A stretch of 64,000 bases of DNA. It comes from JAIBJN01 sp963775625 (GTDB lineage Bacteria > Actinomycetota > Thermoleophilia > Gaiellales > Gaiellaceae). The stretch lies in NCBI GenBank assembly GCA_963775625.1, contig CAVZJM010000014.1, positions 225,858 to 289,857 on the forward strand. Reading direction: 5' to 3'. Shown one piece after another: positions 43,380 through 53,175 of the stretch. The notes under the pieces are model-generated. The model saw only the letters and a program-made list of their open reading frames with translations, was not told the DNA's origin and did not search any database. Numbering within the stretch: position 1 is the first letter of the stretch; the number at the start of each line of letters is the position of its first letter. The translations under genes were made by a program, and so were the position numbers.

Positions 43380-44783
43380 CTACGGCCTGGCGGCAGGCCG
43401 GATCGGGTGGCTCGCCCGGAAGAGCTCGGTCGGGTCGTACGCAGCCTTCACCCACTGCAGGCCGCGGTAGGTATCCGCCGGATAGAAGGATTCGCCGCTC
43501 TTCGAGTTGTCGGCGAAGTTGAAGTAGCCGCGCTCCGCAGTCCAGGGCGTCAGTGCCGTCTTCAGCGCCGCGACCCGAGCCTCGACGAGCTCCCTCATCT
43601 CGGTGTCGATCGCCATGCCGACGGCGAAGAGAGCGAAGCCGGCGTCGATCGCTCCGACGGCGCCGTGCTCGGGCGACTCCTCGGCCACCGCGCCGCCGAG
43701 CTGGCGGAGCTCGACCGAGAGAAGCGGCGAGCCGGAGCCCGGGCCGGCGACCGCGACCAGCGCGTTGATCGTCTCCGGCGTCACGTCGTCGAGGTTCAGT
43801 CCGTCGCCCACGCCGGGGACGGGCGCGGGCGGGTCCATGTGCAGGTGGCGGAGCTCCTCGACCGGGATCGTGGCGAAGGTGTCCATCACGGGCCCGAGCT
43901 CGCGCAGCGGCGCGAGCAGCGCGGCGCCGCCCTCCTCGTCGCCGATGTAGGTGGCCTCGACGATGACGAACGACTGGCCGCGGACTGCCTCCGGGACCTG
44001 AGGGAGGGGCGGAAACTGCATGAGCCGGCCGACCGAGGTGACCTCCCGCGGCGTGTCCTCGGCCCATTCGCGCCAGGCGTTGAGGATCTCGGAGGCGCGC
44101 TCGAAGGGGAAGAAGAGGACGCCTGCATAGACCTTGGGCACCGGGTAGAGGGCGAACTCGATCGCGGTGACGATGCCGAAGCTCCCGCCGCCGCCGCGCA
44201 CGGCCCAGAAGAGGTCGGGCTCGTTGTCGCGGTCGGCGCGGACGCGGCGGCCGTCGGCGGTGACGAGCTCCACGGCGAGGACGCTGTTGGCGGCGAGGCC
44301 GTAGCGGCGGGCGAGCCAGCCGAGGCCGCCGCCGAGCGTGTAGCCGACAACGCCGACGTCAGGGGAGGAGCCGGCGAGCGCAGCGAGCCCGTGCTCGGCC
44401 GCGGCCAGGCTGACCTCCTCCCAGAGGACGCCGGCCTCGACGCGGGCAGTCTGCGCCTCGGGGTCGATCTCGACGTCGCGGAGACGGGAGGTCTTGAGGA
44501 GGATGGTGTCGTCGAAGGACGCGATCGTGTTGGCGAAGTGGCCCGTGCCCTGCGTGGTCACGTGGAGCCCGTTGTCGCGGGCGTAGCCGACGACGGCGAC
44601 GACGTCGGCGGCCGACTCGGCGTAGACGACGGCCGCGGGATGCTGGTCGGCGGCAAGGTTCCAGGCGAGGCGGGCCTCGTTCCACTCGGGGTCTGCGGAG
44701 GTGAAGACCTCCCCGTCGAGGAGGTCGCGGAGGACGCCGACGCCGGCGACCTCTTCTGCGGTGACGGTGAGCGTGGGTGTCAT
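43380..44783 (-). CDS. FAD-linked oxidase (BBE-like, PCMH-type)
   Basis: This flavoprotein oxidoreductase is 467 aa. The N-terminal FAD-binding PCMH domain (about 45-225) has TTQGTGHFANTIA, whose His is the likely covalent flavin attachment, and GGGLGWLARRYG. The C-terminal berberine-bridge segment ends ADTYRGLQWVKAAYDPTELF. There is no signal peptide. Members oxidise sugars, alcohols or secondary metabolites; the substrate here cannot be inferred. Confidence 0.9.
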   Translation of the reverse strand: MTPTLTVTAEEVAGVGVLRDLLDGEVFTSADPEWNEARLAWNLAADQHPAAVVYAESAADVVAVVGYARDNGLHVTTQGTGHFANTIASFDDTILLKTSRLRDVEIDPEAQTARVEAGVLWEEVSLAAAEHGLAALAGSSPDVGVVGYTLGGGLGWLARRYGLAANSVLAVELVTADGRRVRADRDNEPDLFWAVRGGGGSFGIVTAIEFALYPVPKVYAGVLFFPFERASEILNAWREWAEDTPREVTSVGRLMQFPPLPQVPEAVRGQSFVIVEATYIGDEEGGAALLAPLRELGPVMDTFATIPVEELRHLHMDPPAPVPGVGDGLNLDDVTPETINALVAVAGPGSGSPLLSVELRQLGGAVAEESPEHGAVGAIDAGFALFAVGMAIDTEMRELVEARVAALKTALTPWTAERGYFNFADNSKSGESFYPADTYRGLQWVKAAYDPTELFRASHPIRPAARP

Positions 44784-44944
44784 GGTCGGTGTCCTCCGGT
44801 GCGAGTCGAAAGGGGGTGGTTCGTGCGTGGACTCACTGTCACAGCGGGCCCTCGCGGCAGGAAGGCGGCTAGCTGGCTTCTCGCCGTGGGGTTAACCCGA
44901 GCGGCCGCTGGCGGCGCATCCGGCCCCGGGGGTATCGTCCCGCC

Positions 44945-45427
44945 GTGGCCGCCGCCGTCGAGGAAGAGCACGAGATCTGGTCAGGCCGCCCGTCCTGGCG
45001 CGGGCGGATGGCAATCCTCGTGCCCGGCGTGCTCCTCACGATCCTGGTCCTGGTCGTCTGCCTCTGGGCGGGGGCGTCGTTCACGGTCACCGGCGGCGTG
45101 GTCGTCGTGGTCGCCCTCGTCACGGTCGTCTGGGCCTTCCTGGAGACGATCCGGTGGAAGTACACGATCACGAACCGCCGGGTCTTCGTCCGCCACGGCC
45201 TCGTCTCCGTCAGCGAGCAGACCGCGCGGCTCGAGCGCGTGCAGGACATCACGCTGCACCAGACGCTCTTCGACCGCATGTTCGGCGTGGGCAAGCTCCT
45301 GATCGACACGGCCGGCTCCTCCGGCGGCGCGTTCGAGTTCAAGGCGCTGCTCGAGCCCACGCACGTCCGCGAGATCCTGGACGCCGCCGTCCGGGCCGAG
45401 CGGCACGAGCAGGACGCCGCCGTCTAG
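44945..45427 (+). CDS. Membrane protein with bacterial PH domain
   Basis: This 160-aa protein has two adjacent membrane helices (about residues 22-68) followed by a PH-like domain (KYTITNRRVFVRHGLVSVSE, VQDITLHQTLFDRMFGVGKL) of the YdbS/YdbT type. It starts with GTG at 44945. The function of the family is not established. Confidence 0.85.
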   Translation: MAAAVEEEHEIWSGRPSWRGRMAILVPGVLLTILVLVVCLWAGASFTVTGGVVVVVALVTVVWAFLETIRWKYTITNRRVFVRHGLVSVSEQTARLERVQDITLHQTLFDRMFGVGKLLIDTAGSSGGAFEFKALLEPTHVREILDAAVRAERHEQDAAV

Positions 45428-45495
45428 CCGCGCGACCCGCGACCGGGCGACGCCCAGCTGGCGCATCCGCTAGGCCACCGGCAGAATCGATACGG

Positions 45496-46395
45496 ATGCC
45501 GACCGCGCCGACGCCGCCGCCGGGCATGGTCGCCGTCCCCGGCGGGGAATTCCTCATGGGCTCCGAGGACTTCTACCCAGACGAGCGCCCCGTGCGGTCC
45601 GTCCGCGTCGACGGCTTCTGGATGGACGAGCGTCCGGTGACCGCCGCGGAGTTCCGCCGCTTCGTGCGCGAGACCGGGTACGTCACGCTCGCGGAGCGAC
45701 CGCTCGACCCGGACGACTACCCGGACGCCCAGCCCGAGCTCCTCGTCCCCGGCGCGCTCGTCTTCCGGCCGACGGCCGGCCCGGTCCCGCTTGACGACTA
45801 CACCAACTGGTGGGAGTACGTCCGCGGCGCGTCCTGGAAGCGCCCGGGCGGGCCGAGGTCGACGGTCAACGGGCGTGACCGGCACCCGGTCGTCCAGGTC
45901 GCCTTCGAGGACGCCGAGGCCTTCGCCGCCTGGGCCGGCAAGGAGCTTCCGACGGAGGCCGAGTGGGAGCGCGCCGCCCGCGGCGGCCTCGAGGGCGCCG
46001 CGTTCGCGTGGGGCGACGAGCACTTCCCGGGCGGGAAGCCGGCCGCGAACACCTGGCAGGGCCGCTTCCCCTGGGAGAACCTGAAGCTCGACGGCTTCAC
46101 GGACACGTCGCCGGTGGGAAGCTTCGCGCCCAACGGCTTCGGCCTCTTCGACGTGTGCGGCAACGTCTGGGAGTGGACGACCGACTTCTTCGTGCAGAAC
46201 GGCGAGCAGGACGCGCCCGCGTGCTGCGCGCCGCCGGTCGCGGAGGGCGAGCGCTTCCCGCGCCGCGTGATCAAGGGCGGCTCGCACCTGTGCGCGCCGA
46301 ACTACTGCCTGCGCTACCGCCCGGCCGCGCGCCAGGGCGAGGCCGTGGACACCTCCACGGGCCACATCGGCTTCCGCTGCATCGTCAGGGCATAG
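45496..46395 (+). CDS. Formylglycine-generating enzyme (SUMF1 family)
   Basis: This oxidase converts the active-site Cys of type I sulfatases to formylglycine. It is 299 aa. The sulfatase-modifying-factor fold is visible from VPGGEFLMGSEDFYPDERPV to GHIGFRCIVRA. The catalytic pair is C266 and C271 in GGSHLCAPNYCLRYRP, as in active enzymes. An upstream open frame in the PH gene region was rejected. It is convergent (21-bp gap) with an arylsulfatase whose active site has the matching CxPxR motif, so that enzyme is its obvious client. Confidence 0.92.
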   Translation: MPTAPTPPPGMVAVPGGEFLMGSEDFYPDERPVRSVRVDGFWMDERPVTAAEFRRFVRETGYVTLAERPLDPDDYPDAQPELLVPGALVFRPTAGPVPLDDYTNWWEYVRGASWKRPGGPRSTVNGRDRHPVVQVAFEDAEAFAAWAGKELPTEAEWERAARGGLEGAAFAWGDEHFPGGKPAANTWQGRFPWENLKLDGFTDTSPVGSFAPNGFGLFDVCGNVWEWTTDFFVQNGEQDAPACCAPPVAEGERFPRRVIKGGSHLCAPNYCLRYRPAARQGEAVDTSTGHIGFRCIVRA

Positions 46396-46416
46396 CCGCC
46401 CGCGAGGTCGCCGGGC

Positions 46417-48786
46417 CTATTGTCGCGCCATCGCGATCCGAAAGCGCTCCTCATGCGAGATCTGGTGGTCGGCGTCCTCGGCGTCGTCGCCGAGGTCGAT
46501 CTGAACCCAGCGGACCCGGCCCGTGAATTGCGTCTTGCCCTCGTTCAGGTCGTCGGTGACCGGGGTGGCGGTGTCCGAGCCGATGTCGGTCGTCTCGTCG
46601 GCGGAGAAGGCCATCGGGACTGTCGCCTCGATCCGACCCTCGCCGACCTTGTCGCCGTCGAGGTACAGGGTGGCCGTCCCACCCTTGCCGAGACCGCCGC
46701 CGTCGTAGGCGAACTCGACGCGGACCTGATGCTCTCCGGCGGGGATCGGCGCCTCCCCGTACACCTTGAACTGCTGCAGCCCGAAGAGGTTGTAGCAGTA
46801 CGCCGGCTTGCCCTCGTGCGCATACAGCGTCCAGCCGCCGAAAGCGCCTCCCTGCGCGATGATCGTGCCCTCGGCCCTCTCGTCCGGAACGACGATCTCG
46901 GCCGTCACGGCGTGAGACTTGTTCTTCACGACCACGATCGAGTTCTCGGAGAGGCGGCCCATGGAACCGAAGAGCAGCTGCGTGGTGCCTTTGACCAGCT
47001 GCGGCCGCCCGGCGAGGTCGGGGTTGAAGCGTTCGAAGCGACGGTCGTCGAGTGGGAGGACGTTGTATTTCCCCGCCTCGATCACGAACAGGCGCTGTAG
47101 GTCTGCGAGCTTGTCGGGCTGCTCCTGTGAGAGGTCGTGCGCCTGCGTCCAGTCGTCCGGGCCGTACAGCTCCCAGACGTCGTCGTCGAACGCCGGCATC
47201 TCGGTCGCGACCCACGGTGTGCTGTGGCGGGTGACCGCGGTCCAGCCCTGGTGGTAGATGCCGCGGTTGCAGAACATCTCGAAGTACTGCGTCTCGCGTC
47301 GTTCCGCCGCCTCGGCGTCGTCGAACGAGTAGGCCATCGACGTCCCGTGCAGCGGCATCTGCTGGATGCCGTGGACGAACGTCGGCTCCGGCAGGCCTGC
47401 CGCGGCGAGAACCGTCGCCGCCACGTCGATCACGTGGTGGAACTGGCTGCGGACCTCGCCCCTGGCCTTGATCCCTCTCGGCCAGTGGACGATCGTCCCG
47501 TTGCGCGTCCCGCCCCAGTGCGAGGCGACCTGCTTGGTCCACTGGTAGGGCGTGTCCATGGCGTGCGCCCAGCCGACCGCGTAGTGGTTGTAGGCCTTCG
47601 GGGTGCCGAAGTCGTCGATGCGCTCGGTCATGAACTCCGCCGTCTCGAGCCCGAACGCGCCGTTCAAGACGACCAGCTCGTTGAAGCAGCCGTTCGGCGT
47701 GCCCTCCGCCGACGCACCGTTGTCGCCGATGATCACGTAGATCAGCGTGTCGTCGAGGATCTCGAGGTCCTCGAGCGCGTCGATCACGCGTCCGACGTGA
47801 TGGTCGGTGTGCTCGAGGAAGCCTGCGTACACCTCCATCTGCCTTGCGAAGACAGGCTTCATGTCGTCCGGCGTCTCGTCCCACGCGGGGATCTCGGCCG
47901 GTCGCGACGTCAGCTCTGCGTCGCTGGGGATAACGCCGAGCTCCTTCTCGCGGGCGTTCGTCTCCTCTCGCAGCGCGTCCCAACCCTGGTCGAACTTGCC
48001 CTTGTACTTGGCCGACCACTCCGGCGGGACGTGATGCGGCGCGTGCGTGGCGCCGGGCGCGTAGTAGACGAAGAACGGCTTGTCGGACATGAGCGCCTTC
48101 TGCTGGCGGATCCAGTCGATCGTGTGGTCGGTCATGTCTTCGGTGAAGTGGTAGCCCTCCTCCGCGGTGCGGTCGGGCTCGACGGGGACCGTGTCCTGGT
48201 AGATGGCCGGCGCGTACTGGTTCGTCTCCCCGCCGATGAAGCCGTAGAAGTGCTCGAAGCCGCCGCCGCCCGTCGGCCACGAGTCGAACGGACCCATCGG
48301 GCTCGTCTCCCAGACCGGCACCTCGTGGCACTTGCCGAACTGCGCCGTCGAGTAGCCGTTCAGCTTCAGGGTCTCCGCCAGCGGGGCGGCCGACTTCGGC
48401 CGGACAGAGTTGTAGCCCGGCGCGGACGTGGCGATCTCGGTGATGCCGCCCATGCCGACCGCGTGGTGGTTGCGGCCGGTCAGAAGAGCCTGGCGCGTCG
48501 GCGAGCAGAGCGCGGTCGTGTGGAAGCGCGAGTACTTGAGCCCGTTCGTCGCCAGGCGCTCGAAGTTCGGCGTGTTGCACGGGCCGCCGAAGGCGCTCGA
48601 GGAGCCGAAGCCGGCGTCATCGATCAGGATGACCAGGACGTTGGGGGCCTCCTCAGGAGGCCGAAGGGGCTCGATCGGGGGAAAGGAGGTAGCGGGATCC
48701 TTGGCGTCGTATGTGGTCACGCCGACGTGCTGTCGGTCGGGGATGGGCAGGACGTCGCGGGGCAGGCTGTCGGCGTTCGTCGGCAT
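46417..48786 (-). CDS. Arylsulfatase, type I (formylglycine-dependent)
   Basis: This sulfate ester hydrolase is 789 aa. Metal ligands begin at D56/D57 (LVILIDDAGFG). The signature ALCSPTRQALLTGRN places the formylglycine Cys at C94. The second conserved block is GYSTAQFGKCHE, where the usual GKxH appears as GKCH. A C-terminal beta-rich domain of about 200 residues follows. No signal peptide is visible, so it is probably cytosolic. GGGAGAG precedes the ATG. Confidence 0.93.
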   Translation of the reverse strand: MPTNADSLPRDVLPIPDRQHVGVTTYDAKDPATSFPPIEPLRPPEEAPNVLVILIDDAGFGSSSAFGGPCNTPNFERLATNGLKYSRFHTTALCSPTRQALLTGRNHHAVGMGGITEIATSAPGYNSVRPKSAAPLAETLKLNGYSTAQFGKCHEVPVWETSPMGPFDSWPTGGGGFEHFYGFIGGETNQYAPAIYQDTVPVEPDRTAEEGYHFTEDMTDHTIDWIRQQKALMSDKPFFVYYAPGATHAPHHVPPEWSAKYKGKFDQGWDALREETNAREKELGVIPSDAELTSRPAEIPAWDETPDDMKPVFARQMEVYAGFLEHTDHHVGRVIDALEDLEILDDTLIYVIIGDNGASAEGTPNGCFNELVVLNGAFGLETAEFMTERIDDFGTPKAYNHYAVGWAHAMDTPYQWTKQVASHWGGTRNGTIVHWPRGIKARGEVRSQFHHVIDVAATVLAAAGLPEPTFVHGIQQMPLHGTSMAYSFDDAEAAERRETQYFEMFCNRGIYHQGWTAVTRHSTPWVATEMPAFDDDVWELYGPDDWTQAHDLSQEQPDKLADLQRLFVIEAGKYNVLPLDDRRFERFNPDLAGRPQLVKGTTQLLFGSMGRLSENSIVVVKNKSHAVTAEIVVPDERAEGTIIAQGGAFGGWTLYAHEGKPAYCYNLFGLQQFKVYGEAPIPAGEHQVRVEFAYDGGGLGKGGTATLYLDGDKVGEGRIEATVPMAFSADETTDIGSDTATPVTDDLNEGKTQFTGRVRWVQIDLGDDAEDADHQISHEERFRIAMARQ

Positions 48787-48920
48787 TTCTCTCCCTGGTA
48801 GGCGCGGGCCACGCGGCGACAGGGTGGCGCTCGCGGTCGAGGCTCGCTGGCGCTCGCAACTATGTCAGAGCGCAGCGGAGCAATGGACGGTCGCCCGGCC
48901 CGCTCTATAGCGTCCCGCGC

Positions 48921-50210
48921 GTGACCGAGGCCGCCGCGCCCACGCCGCAGATCAGCGGCCGCGCCTATCTCAAGCTGATCGCCCTCGGCGCGCTGATCGG
49001 CATCCCGGCCGCGCTCCTCGCGGCCGTCTTCCTGGCGCTGATCCACGAGCTCGAGGACGTCCTCTGGCACGACCTGCCGGACGCGCTCGGCTACGACGCG
49101 CCGCCCTGGTTCCTCGTCGTCTCGCTCCCGGTCGCCGGCGCGGCCCTGGTGCTCGCAGCACGCCGCCTGCTCCCCGGAGACGGCGGCCACCGCCCGCTGG
49201 ACGGCTTCGGCGCCTCAGCGCCGACGCCCGTGGCCTACATGCCGGGCGTCGCCCTGGCGGCCATCGGCAGCCTGGCCTTCGGCGCCGTGCTCGGCCCGGA
49301 GGCGCCGCTGATCGCGCTCGGGTCGGCGGTCGGCCTGGCGGTCACCCACTTCGTCGACATCGACCCGGCGCACCACAAGATCCTGGCGATGGCCGGCGCG
49401 TTCTCGGCGATCTCGGCGCTCTTCGGCGGCCCGATCTCCGCCGGGATCCTGCTGATCGAGGCCAGCCTCGGGATGGGAAAGCTTCTGATCCCGCTCATCA
49501 TCCCCGGCCTGGTCGCCGCGGCGATCGGCTTCCTCATCTTCACGGGGTTTGGCGACTGGGGGGGCCTCGAGGAGACGACGCTCTCCGTCCCGGGCCTGCC
49601 GCCGTACGAGGAGGTGCACTTCGGCGACCTGCTCGTCGCTGTCGTGGCGGGTGTCCTGATCGCGCTCGTCGTCCAGGTGAGCTTCGCGCTCGCCCGCCGG
49701 GTGAGCGCCGGCGATGAGCGCGCGGGGATGGGGAAGCTGCTCCTGGCCGGCGGCCTGGCGGTCGGGCTGATCGCGGTCGTCGCGGACGCGCTCGGGGCCG
49801 ACTCGCAGGACGTCCTCTTCTCCGGCCAGGCGTCGATCCCGAGCCTCGCCCAGGAGACGTCGGCAGGTGTCCTCGTTGTCGTGCTCGTCGCCAAGCTCCT
49901 TGCCTACGCCGTCTCCCTCGGGTGCGGGTTCAGGGGCGGCCAGGTCTTCCCGGCGATGTTCCTCGGCATCGGCGTGATCATGTTCGCCGTCATCGCCTTC
50001 GACGTCTCGCCCACGCTCGCCGTCGCGGCCGGGACGGCGGCGGGCAGCGCCGCGGTCACGAGGCTCCTCTTCGCCTCCATCGTCATCGGGTCGCTCCTCG
50101 TCGGCCCGGCCGGCGCGGACGCCGTCCCGGCGGCGATCCTGGCCGGGGTCGCCGCCTGGGTCACGGTGATGGCGCTCGAGCGAGCCCCGCGGCGCCGCAC
50201 GGCTGAATAG
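48921..50210 (+). CDS. CLC-family chloride channel or transporter
   Basis: This integral membrane protein is 429 aa with about ten hydrophobic segments. CLC hallmarks are GAVLGPEAPLIALGSA (the selectivity-filter region, degenerate from GREGP), FGGPISAGILLIEAS and GCGFRGGQVFPAMFLG. I used GTG at 48921, which gives VTEAAAPTPQISGRAYLK. Whether it is a channel or an H+/Cl- exchanger is not clear. Confidence 0.88.
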   Translation: MTEAAAPTPQISGRAYLKLIALGALIGIPAALLAAVFLALIHELEDVLWHDLPDALGYDAPPWFLVVSLPVAGAALVLAARRLLPGDGGHRPLDGFGASAPTPVAYMPGVALAAIGSLAFGAVLGPEAPLIALGSAVGLAVTHFVDIDPAHHKILAMAGAFSAISALFGGPISAGILLIEASLGMGKLLIPLIIPGLVAAAIGFLIFTGFGDWGGLEETTLSVPGLPPYEEVHFGDLLVAVVAGVLIALVVQVSFALARRVSAGDERAGMGKLLLAGGLAVGLIAVVADALGADSQDVLFSGQASIPSLAQETSAGVLVVVLVAKLLAYAVSLGCGFRGGQVFPAMFLGIGVIMFAVIAFDVSPTLAVAAGTAAGSAAVTRLLFASIVIGSLLVGPAGADAVPAAILAGVAAWVTVMALERAPRRRTAE

Positions 50211-50221
50211 AGGACGCGCGC

Positions 50222-50898
50222 ATGGGCGAGGCGATCGGGCAGATGCTCCCGGCGGCCGTCGGGGTCGCGATCAGCCCGTTTCCGATCATCGCCTCCGTGC
50301 TCTTCCTGGGGACGCCGCGCGGGCGCGTGAACGGGCCTGCGTTCGTCCTCGGCTGTACGCTCGGCACCGCCGTCGTGGGCACGATCGTGCTCGTCGTGGC
50401 GTCGGGGGCCTCGGCAAGCGAGAGCGGGGCGCCGGCAACCTGGGTCTCCGCCCTGGAGCTCGTGCTCGGCCTCCTCCTCCTGCTCGTCGCCGTCAAGCAG
50501 TGGCGCGGCCGGCCCCGCGCCGGCGAGACCGCCCCGACGCCGAAATGGATGAGCGCCCTGGAGGGCTTCGGCCCGCCGAAGGCCCTGGGCGCAGGCGTCG
50601 TGCTCACGGCGCTCAACCCCAAGAACCTGATCCTGACCGTCGCCGGCGCGGCCGCGATCGCGCAGACGGGCAGCCCGGCCGGCGAGCAGGCAGTCGCGCT
50701 CGTGCTCTTCGTCGTGATCGGCTGCCTCGGCGTGGCAACCCCGTTGTGATCGCCCTGGCAATGGACGACCGCTCCCGCCCGCTGCTCGACGGGATCCAGA
50801 GCTGGATGGCCCGCAACAACACGGTGATCATGGTCGTGATCCTCGTGCTGATCGGCGTCAAGCTGATCGGCGACGCGATCAGCGGCCTCTCGAGCTAG
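50222..50898 (+). CDS. GAP/Sap-like membrane protein, frameshifted near C-terminus
   Basis: This multi-pass membrane protein resembles the Sap (sulfolipid-addressing, GAP) family of actinobacteria. The first 175 residues contain VAISPFPIIASVLFLGTPRG and LTALNPKNLILTVAGAAAIA. The frame stops at 50749 after GVATPL, but the expected C-terminus (VVIALAMDDRSRPLLDGIQS, then a last helix ending DAISGLSS) continues in another frame to 50898. One G is missing around 50742. It lies 11 bp after the CLC gene. Confidence 0.8.
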
Positions 50899-50903
50899 CC
50901 CTC

Positions 50904-51224
50904 CTAGCGCTCGACGATCAGGGTGAGCTGGTCGAGCCCGACGACCCGCACGGTCTCGCCCACCTCGGCTCCGTCTGCGCAGCGAGCGCGCCAGATCTCG
51001 GACTCGCCGGAGAGGCGCACCTGGCCCAGCGGCCGGCACGCCACGATCACGTTGGCGGTGCGCCCGACGAGGGTCTCGGCGCCCGTCTGAACCTGTTTCT
51101 TCCTGACGAGGCGCCAGATGGCGAAGACCTCTGCCAGCCAGAGAACGAGGCCGGCGAGGAGCGCGATCAGGTTCCACGGGGTCGGCAGCACGAACAGAAG
51201 AACGAGGCCGATGATGAGCAGCAC
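50904..51224 (-). CDS. Short NfeD-like membrane protein
   Basis: This is a 106-aa protein with two membrane helices (VLLIIGLVLLFVLPTPWNLI and the following segment) and a C-terminal OB-fold-like NfeD domain (LVGRTANVIVACRPLGQVRL, GETVRVVGLDQLTLIVE). NfeD proteins usually partner with flotillin/stomatin proteins; none is encoded nearby. GTG at 51224 was chosen at the start of the first helix. Confidence 0.75.
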   Translation of the reverse strand: MLLIIGLVLLFVLPTPWNLIALLAGLVLWLAEVFAIWRLVRKKQVQTGAETLVGRTANVIVACRPLGQVRLSGESEIWRARCADGAEVGETVRVVGLDQLTLIVER

Positions 51225-51234
51225 GTGGTGAAGC

Positions 51235-53097
51235 CTACGGTGCGGGCATGGTTGCCCGGAGCTGCCGGCCGCCGATCGTGCCTTCGAGCGTCGCCGTCGC
51301 CTGCGGGCGCTTGAGCCACGCGATCCGGAGCGTCCCCGTGACGCCGTCTGGGCCTCGCACGTCGACCTTGGCGCTCGAAGCACCGCCCTCGTAGGCCCAG
51401 CGAACCGTCCCCGTCACCGAGGCGCCCGGCACGAGCCGTACGTTCGTGAGCCGGAAGCGGACGTTGGGGTAGCCCGAATACCACCAGCGCCCGCCATGGA
51501 GGCCGACGCCCGTGCCGTCGTAGTTCACCATCCAGCGCGCGATCACGTCGGCCGCGGTCAGGGCGGCCGCCGCCGCCAGGCGCCGGTCCTCCCGCGTCGA
51601 GTCGTCGCCCGAGGCGCGGCGGGCCGGATCCACGTCCTCGACCGAGCTCGAGAACTCAGGGATGACGTTCCATTCGCCGACCTCCCCGGCGCAGGACATG
51701 TCCCCGGGAGCCAGGTTGCGGACGAAGCGGGCGTAGATCCGCGAGGCGCACAGATCCCAGTCGGCGAGCGCGGTCACGTGCACCGAGTTGGCGACCTCGA
51801 CGAAGGTGGAGCCGGGGAAGCGTCGCGCCACCTCGCGGGCTCCGGACGAGGCCGTGATCGTGTCGAGGTCGCCGTTCAGGACGAGCGTCGGGACGTCGGG
51901 GTACACGGCTCCGGGCGGGTCGGGCGGATCCGGCCGCAACGGCGAGGGCCAGCGGAGGCAGGCGAGGGCGCCCTCGTAGTCGGTTCCGGTCCAGGCCGCG
52001 GCGCTGAAGGGCGCGAACGTGCCGGGCGGGTAGGCGGCGATCCCGCTCTCTGCCTCGGCGCGCCGGGCGGCCATCGGCGTGGCGAAGTCCCAGAGCTGGG
52101 GATAATCGTGGCAGATGACCGAGAGGTAGAGCGCCTCGGACCAGGTCGGAGGATCGTCAGGCGGGGCCTCCACCGTCACGGTCTCGGCGGCGAGTCGAAG
52201 GATCGCGGCGGTGTCGCCCCTGTTTGCCGCCAGGAGCGCGGCCGGAAGGTCGCGCCAGAGCCCCGGGTACCAGTAGCTGGCGGAGACAAGCTGCACGAAG
52301 GCGTCCTCGTCAAGGCGGACGCGCGTGCGCGTCCCGTCGCCGTCGCGCCCGAAGCCGAGGATCGGCTCTTCGCGCACACGATCGGCGAAACGCGTGACCA
52401 GCTTGACGGGATCCTGCACCGGGCAGGTCACCGAGCGCGAGCACGAGAGCTCGAGCCCGATCCGGATCGCCTCGACCAGGTCGGCCCAGGCCGGGTCCGT
52501 GCCGGGCAGCGGGTAGGCGGCATCGAGCGTCAGCGAGCGGAGCCGCTGCGGGAAGCGAAGCGCGTAGGCCTGCGCCGCGTAGGTGCCGTACGAGTCTCCG
52601 TAGAGGTCGATCTTCCCTGCGTGAAGGGCCCGGAGCACCACCTCCATGTCCTGAACCGCCTGCGAGGTCGAGAAGAGATCGCGCTTGGGGCCGATCTGCG
52701 CCGCGCAACGGCCCGCCCGGGCCACGTACCGGCGCGTCGGCCGCGAGAAGGCCTTGCAGCCGAGCGGCGCGCTCCCGCCCGTGCCCCGCAGGTCGATGAG
52801 CACGAGGTCGCGGCCGCCGGAGACGGGGCGCCAGAGATCGACGCGGTCGGAGCGGCCCGGGGTCACCGCGTAGCCTGGCCCGCCCTCGAGCGAGACGACC
52901 GTCGAGATCCGCGGCAGCTCCCGGTTCCTCCGCGGGTAGCGCTCGAAGTAGACGCGGATCGACCTGCCGCCGGGCTTCGTCCGGTCGAGCGGCACGCGCA
53001 CATAGCCGCAGTGGGCCGCCCGGTGGAGCTGGCGCGCCTCCGCCGGGCACGGCGCCACGATCGGAGTCGGCGGCGGAGGCGGTGGCAGGGCCTGCAT
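51235..53097 (-). CDS. Alpha/beta hydrolase with TAP-type C-terminal domain (peptidase S33-like)
   Basis: This probable peptidase/esterase is 620 aa. The triad candidates are Ser in DLYGDSYGTYAAQ, Asp in LNGDLDTITAS and His in EVANSVHVTALAD, matching proline-iminopeptidase/tripeptidyl-aminopeptidase relatives. After about residue 515 there is an extra beta-rich domain of about 100 residues (WWYSGYPNVRFRLTNVRLVP). The ATG at 53097 gives a Pro-rich N-terminus and no obvious signal peptide; upstream in-frame starts overlap the ars promoter and were not used. Confidence 0.85.
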   Translation of the reverse strand: MQALPPPPPPTPIVAPCPAEARQLHRAAHCGYVRVPLDRTKPGGRSIRVYFERYPRRNRELPRISTVVSLEGGPGYAVTPGRSDRVDLWRPVSGGRDLVLIDLRGTGGSAPLGCKAFSRPTRRYVARAGRCAAQIGPKRDLFSTSQAVQDMEVVLRALHAGKIDLYGDSYGTYAAQAYALRFPQRLRSLTLDAAYPLPGTDPAWADLVEAIRIGLELSCSRSVTCPVQDPVKLVTRFADRVREEPILGFGRDGDGTRTRVRLDEDAFVQLVSASYWYPGLWRDLPAALLAANRGDTAAILRLAAETVTVEAPPDDPPTWSEALYLSVICHDYPQLWDFATPMAARRAEAESGIAAYPPGTFAPFSAAAWTGTDYEGALACLRWPSPLRPDPPDPPGAVYPDVPTLVLNGDLDTITASSGAREVARRFPGSTFVEVANSVHVTALADWDLCASRIYARFVRNLAPGDMSCAGEVGEWNVIPEFSSSVEDVDPARRASGDDSTREDRRLAAAAALTAADVIARWMVNYDGTGVGLHGGRWWYSGYPNVRFRLTNVRLVPGASVTGTVRWAYEGGASSAKVDVRGPDGVTGTLRIAWLKRPQATATLEGTIGGRQLRATMPAP

Positions 53098-53134
53098 CCA
53101 CGAATGATACGACGGACGCCGATCGCCCAAGGGC

Positions 53135-53164
53135 TTGACATGCATCGATGTTCTTCGATACATT
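53135..53164 (+). promoter_or_regulatory. arsR-arsM promoter with ArsR operator in spacer
   Basis: TTGACA (53135-53140) and TACATT (53159-53164) are 18 bp apart. The spacer contains CATCGATG, part of a dyad ATCGATGTTCTTCGAT. The same CATCGATG, in the same place relative to TTGAC, occurs at the arsC promoter. The predicted transcript start is only a few bases before the arsR ATG, and no ribosome-binding site is visible, so the mRNA may be leaderless. Confidence 0.65.
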
Positions 53165-53175
53165 GATCTCCGTCG

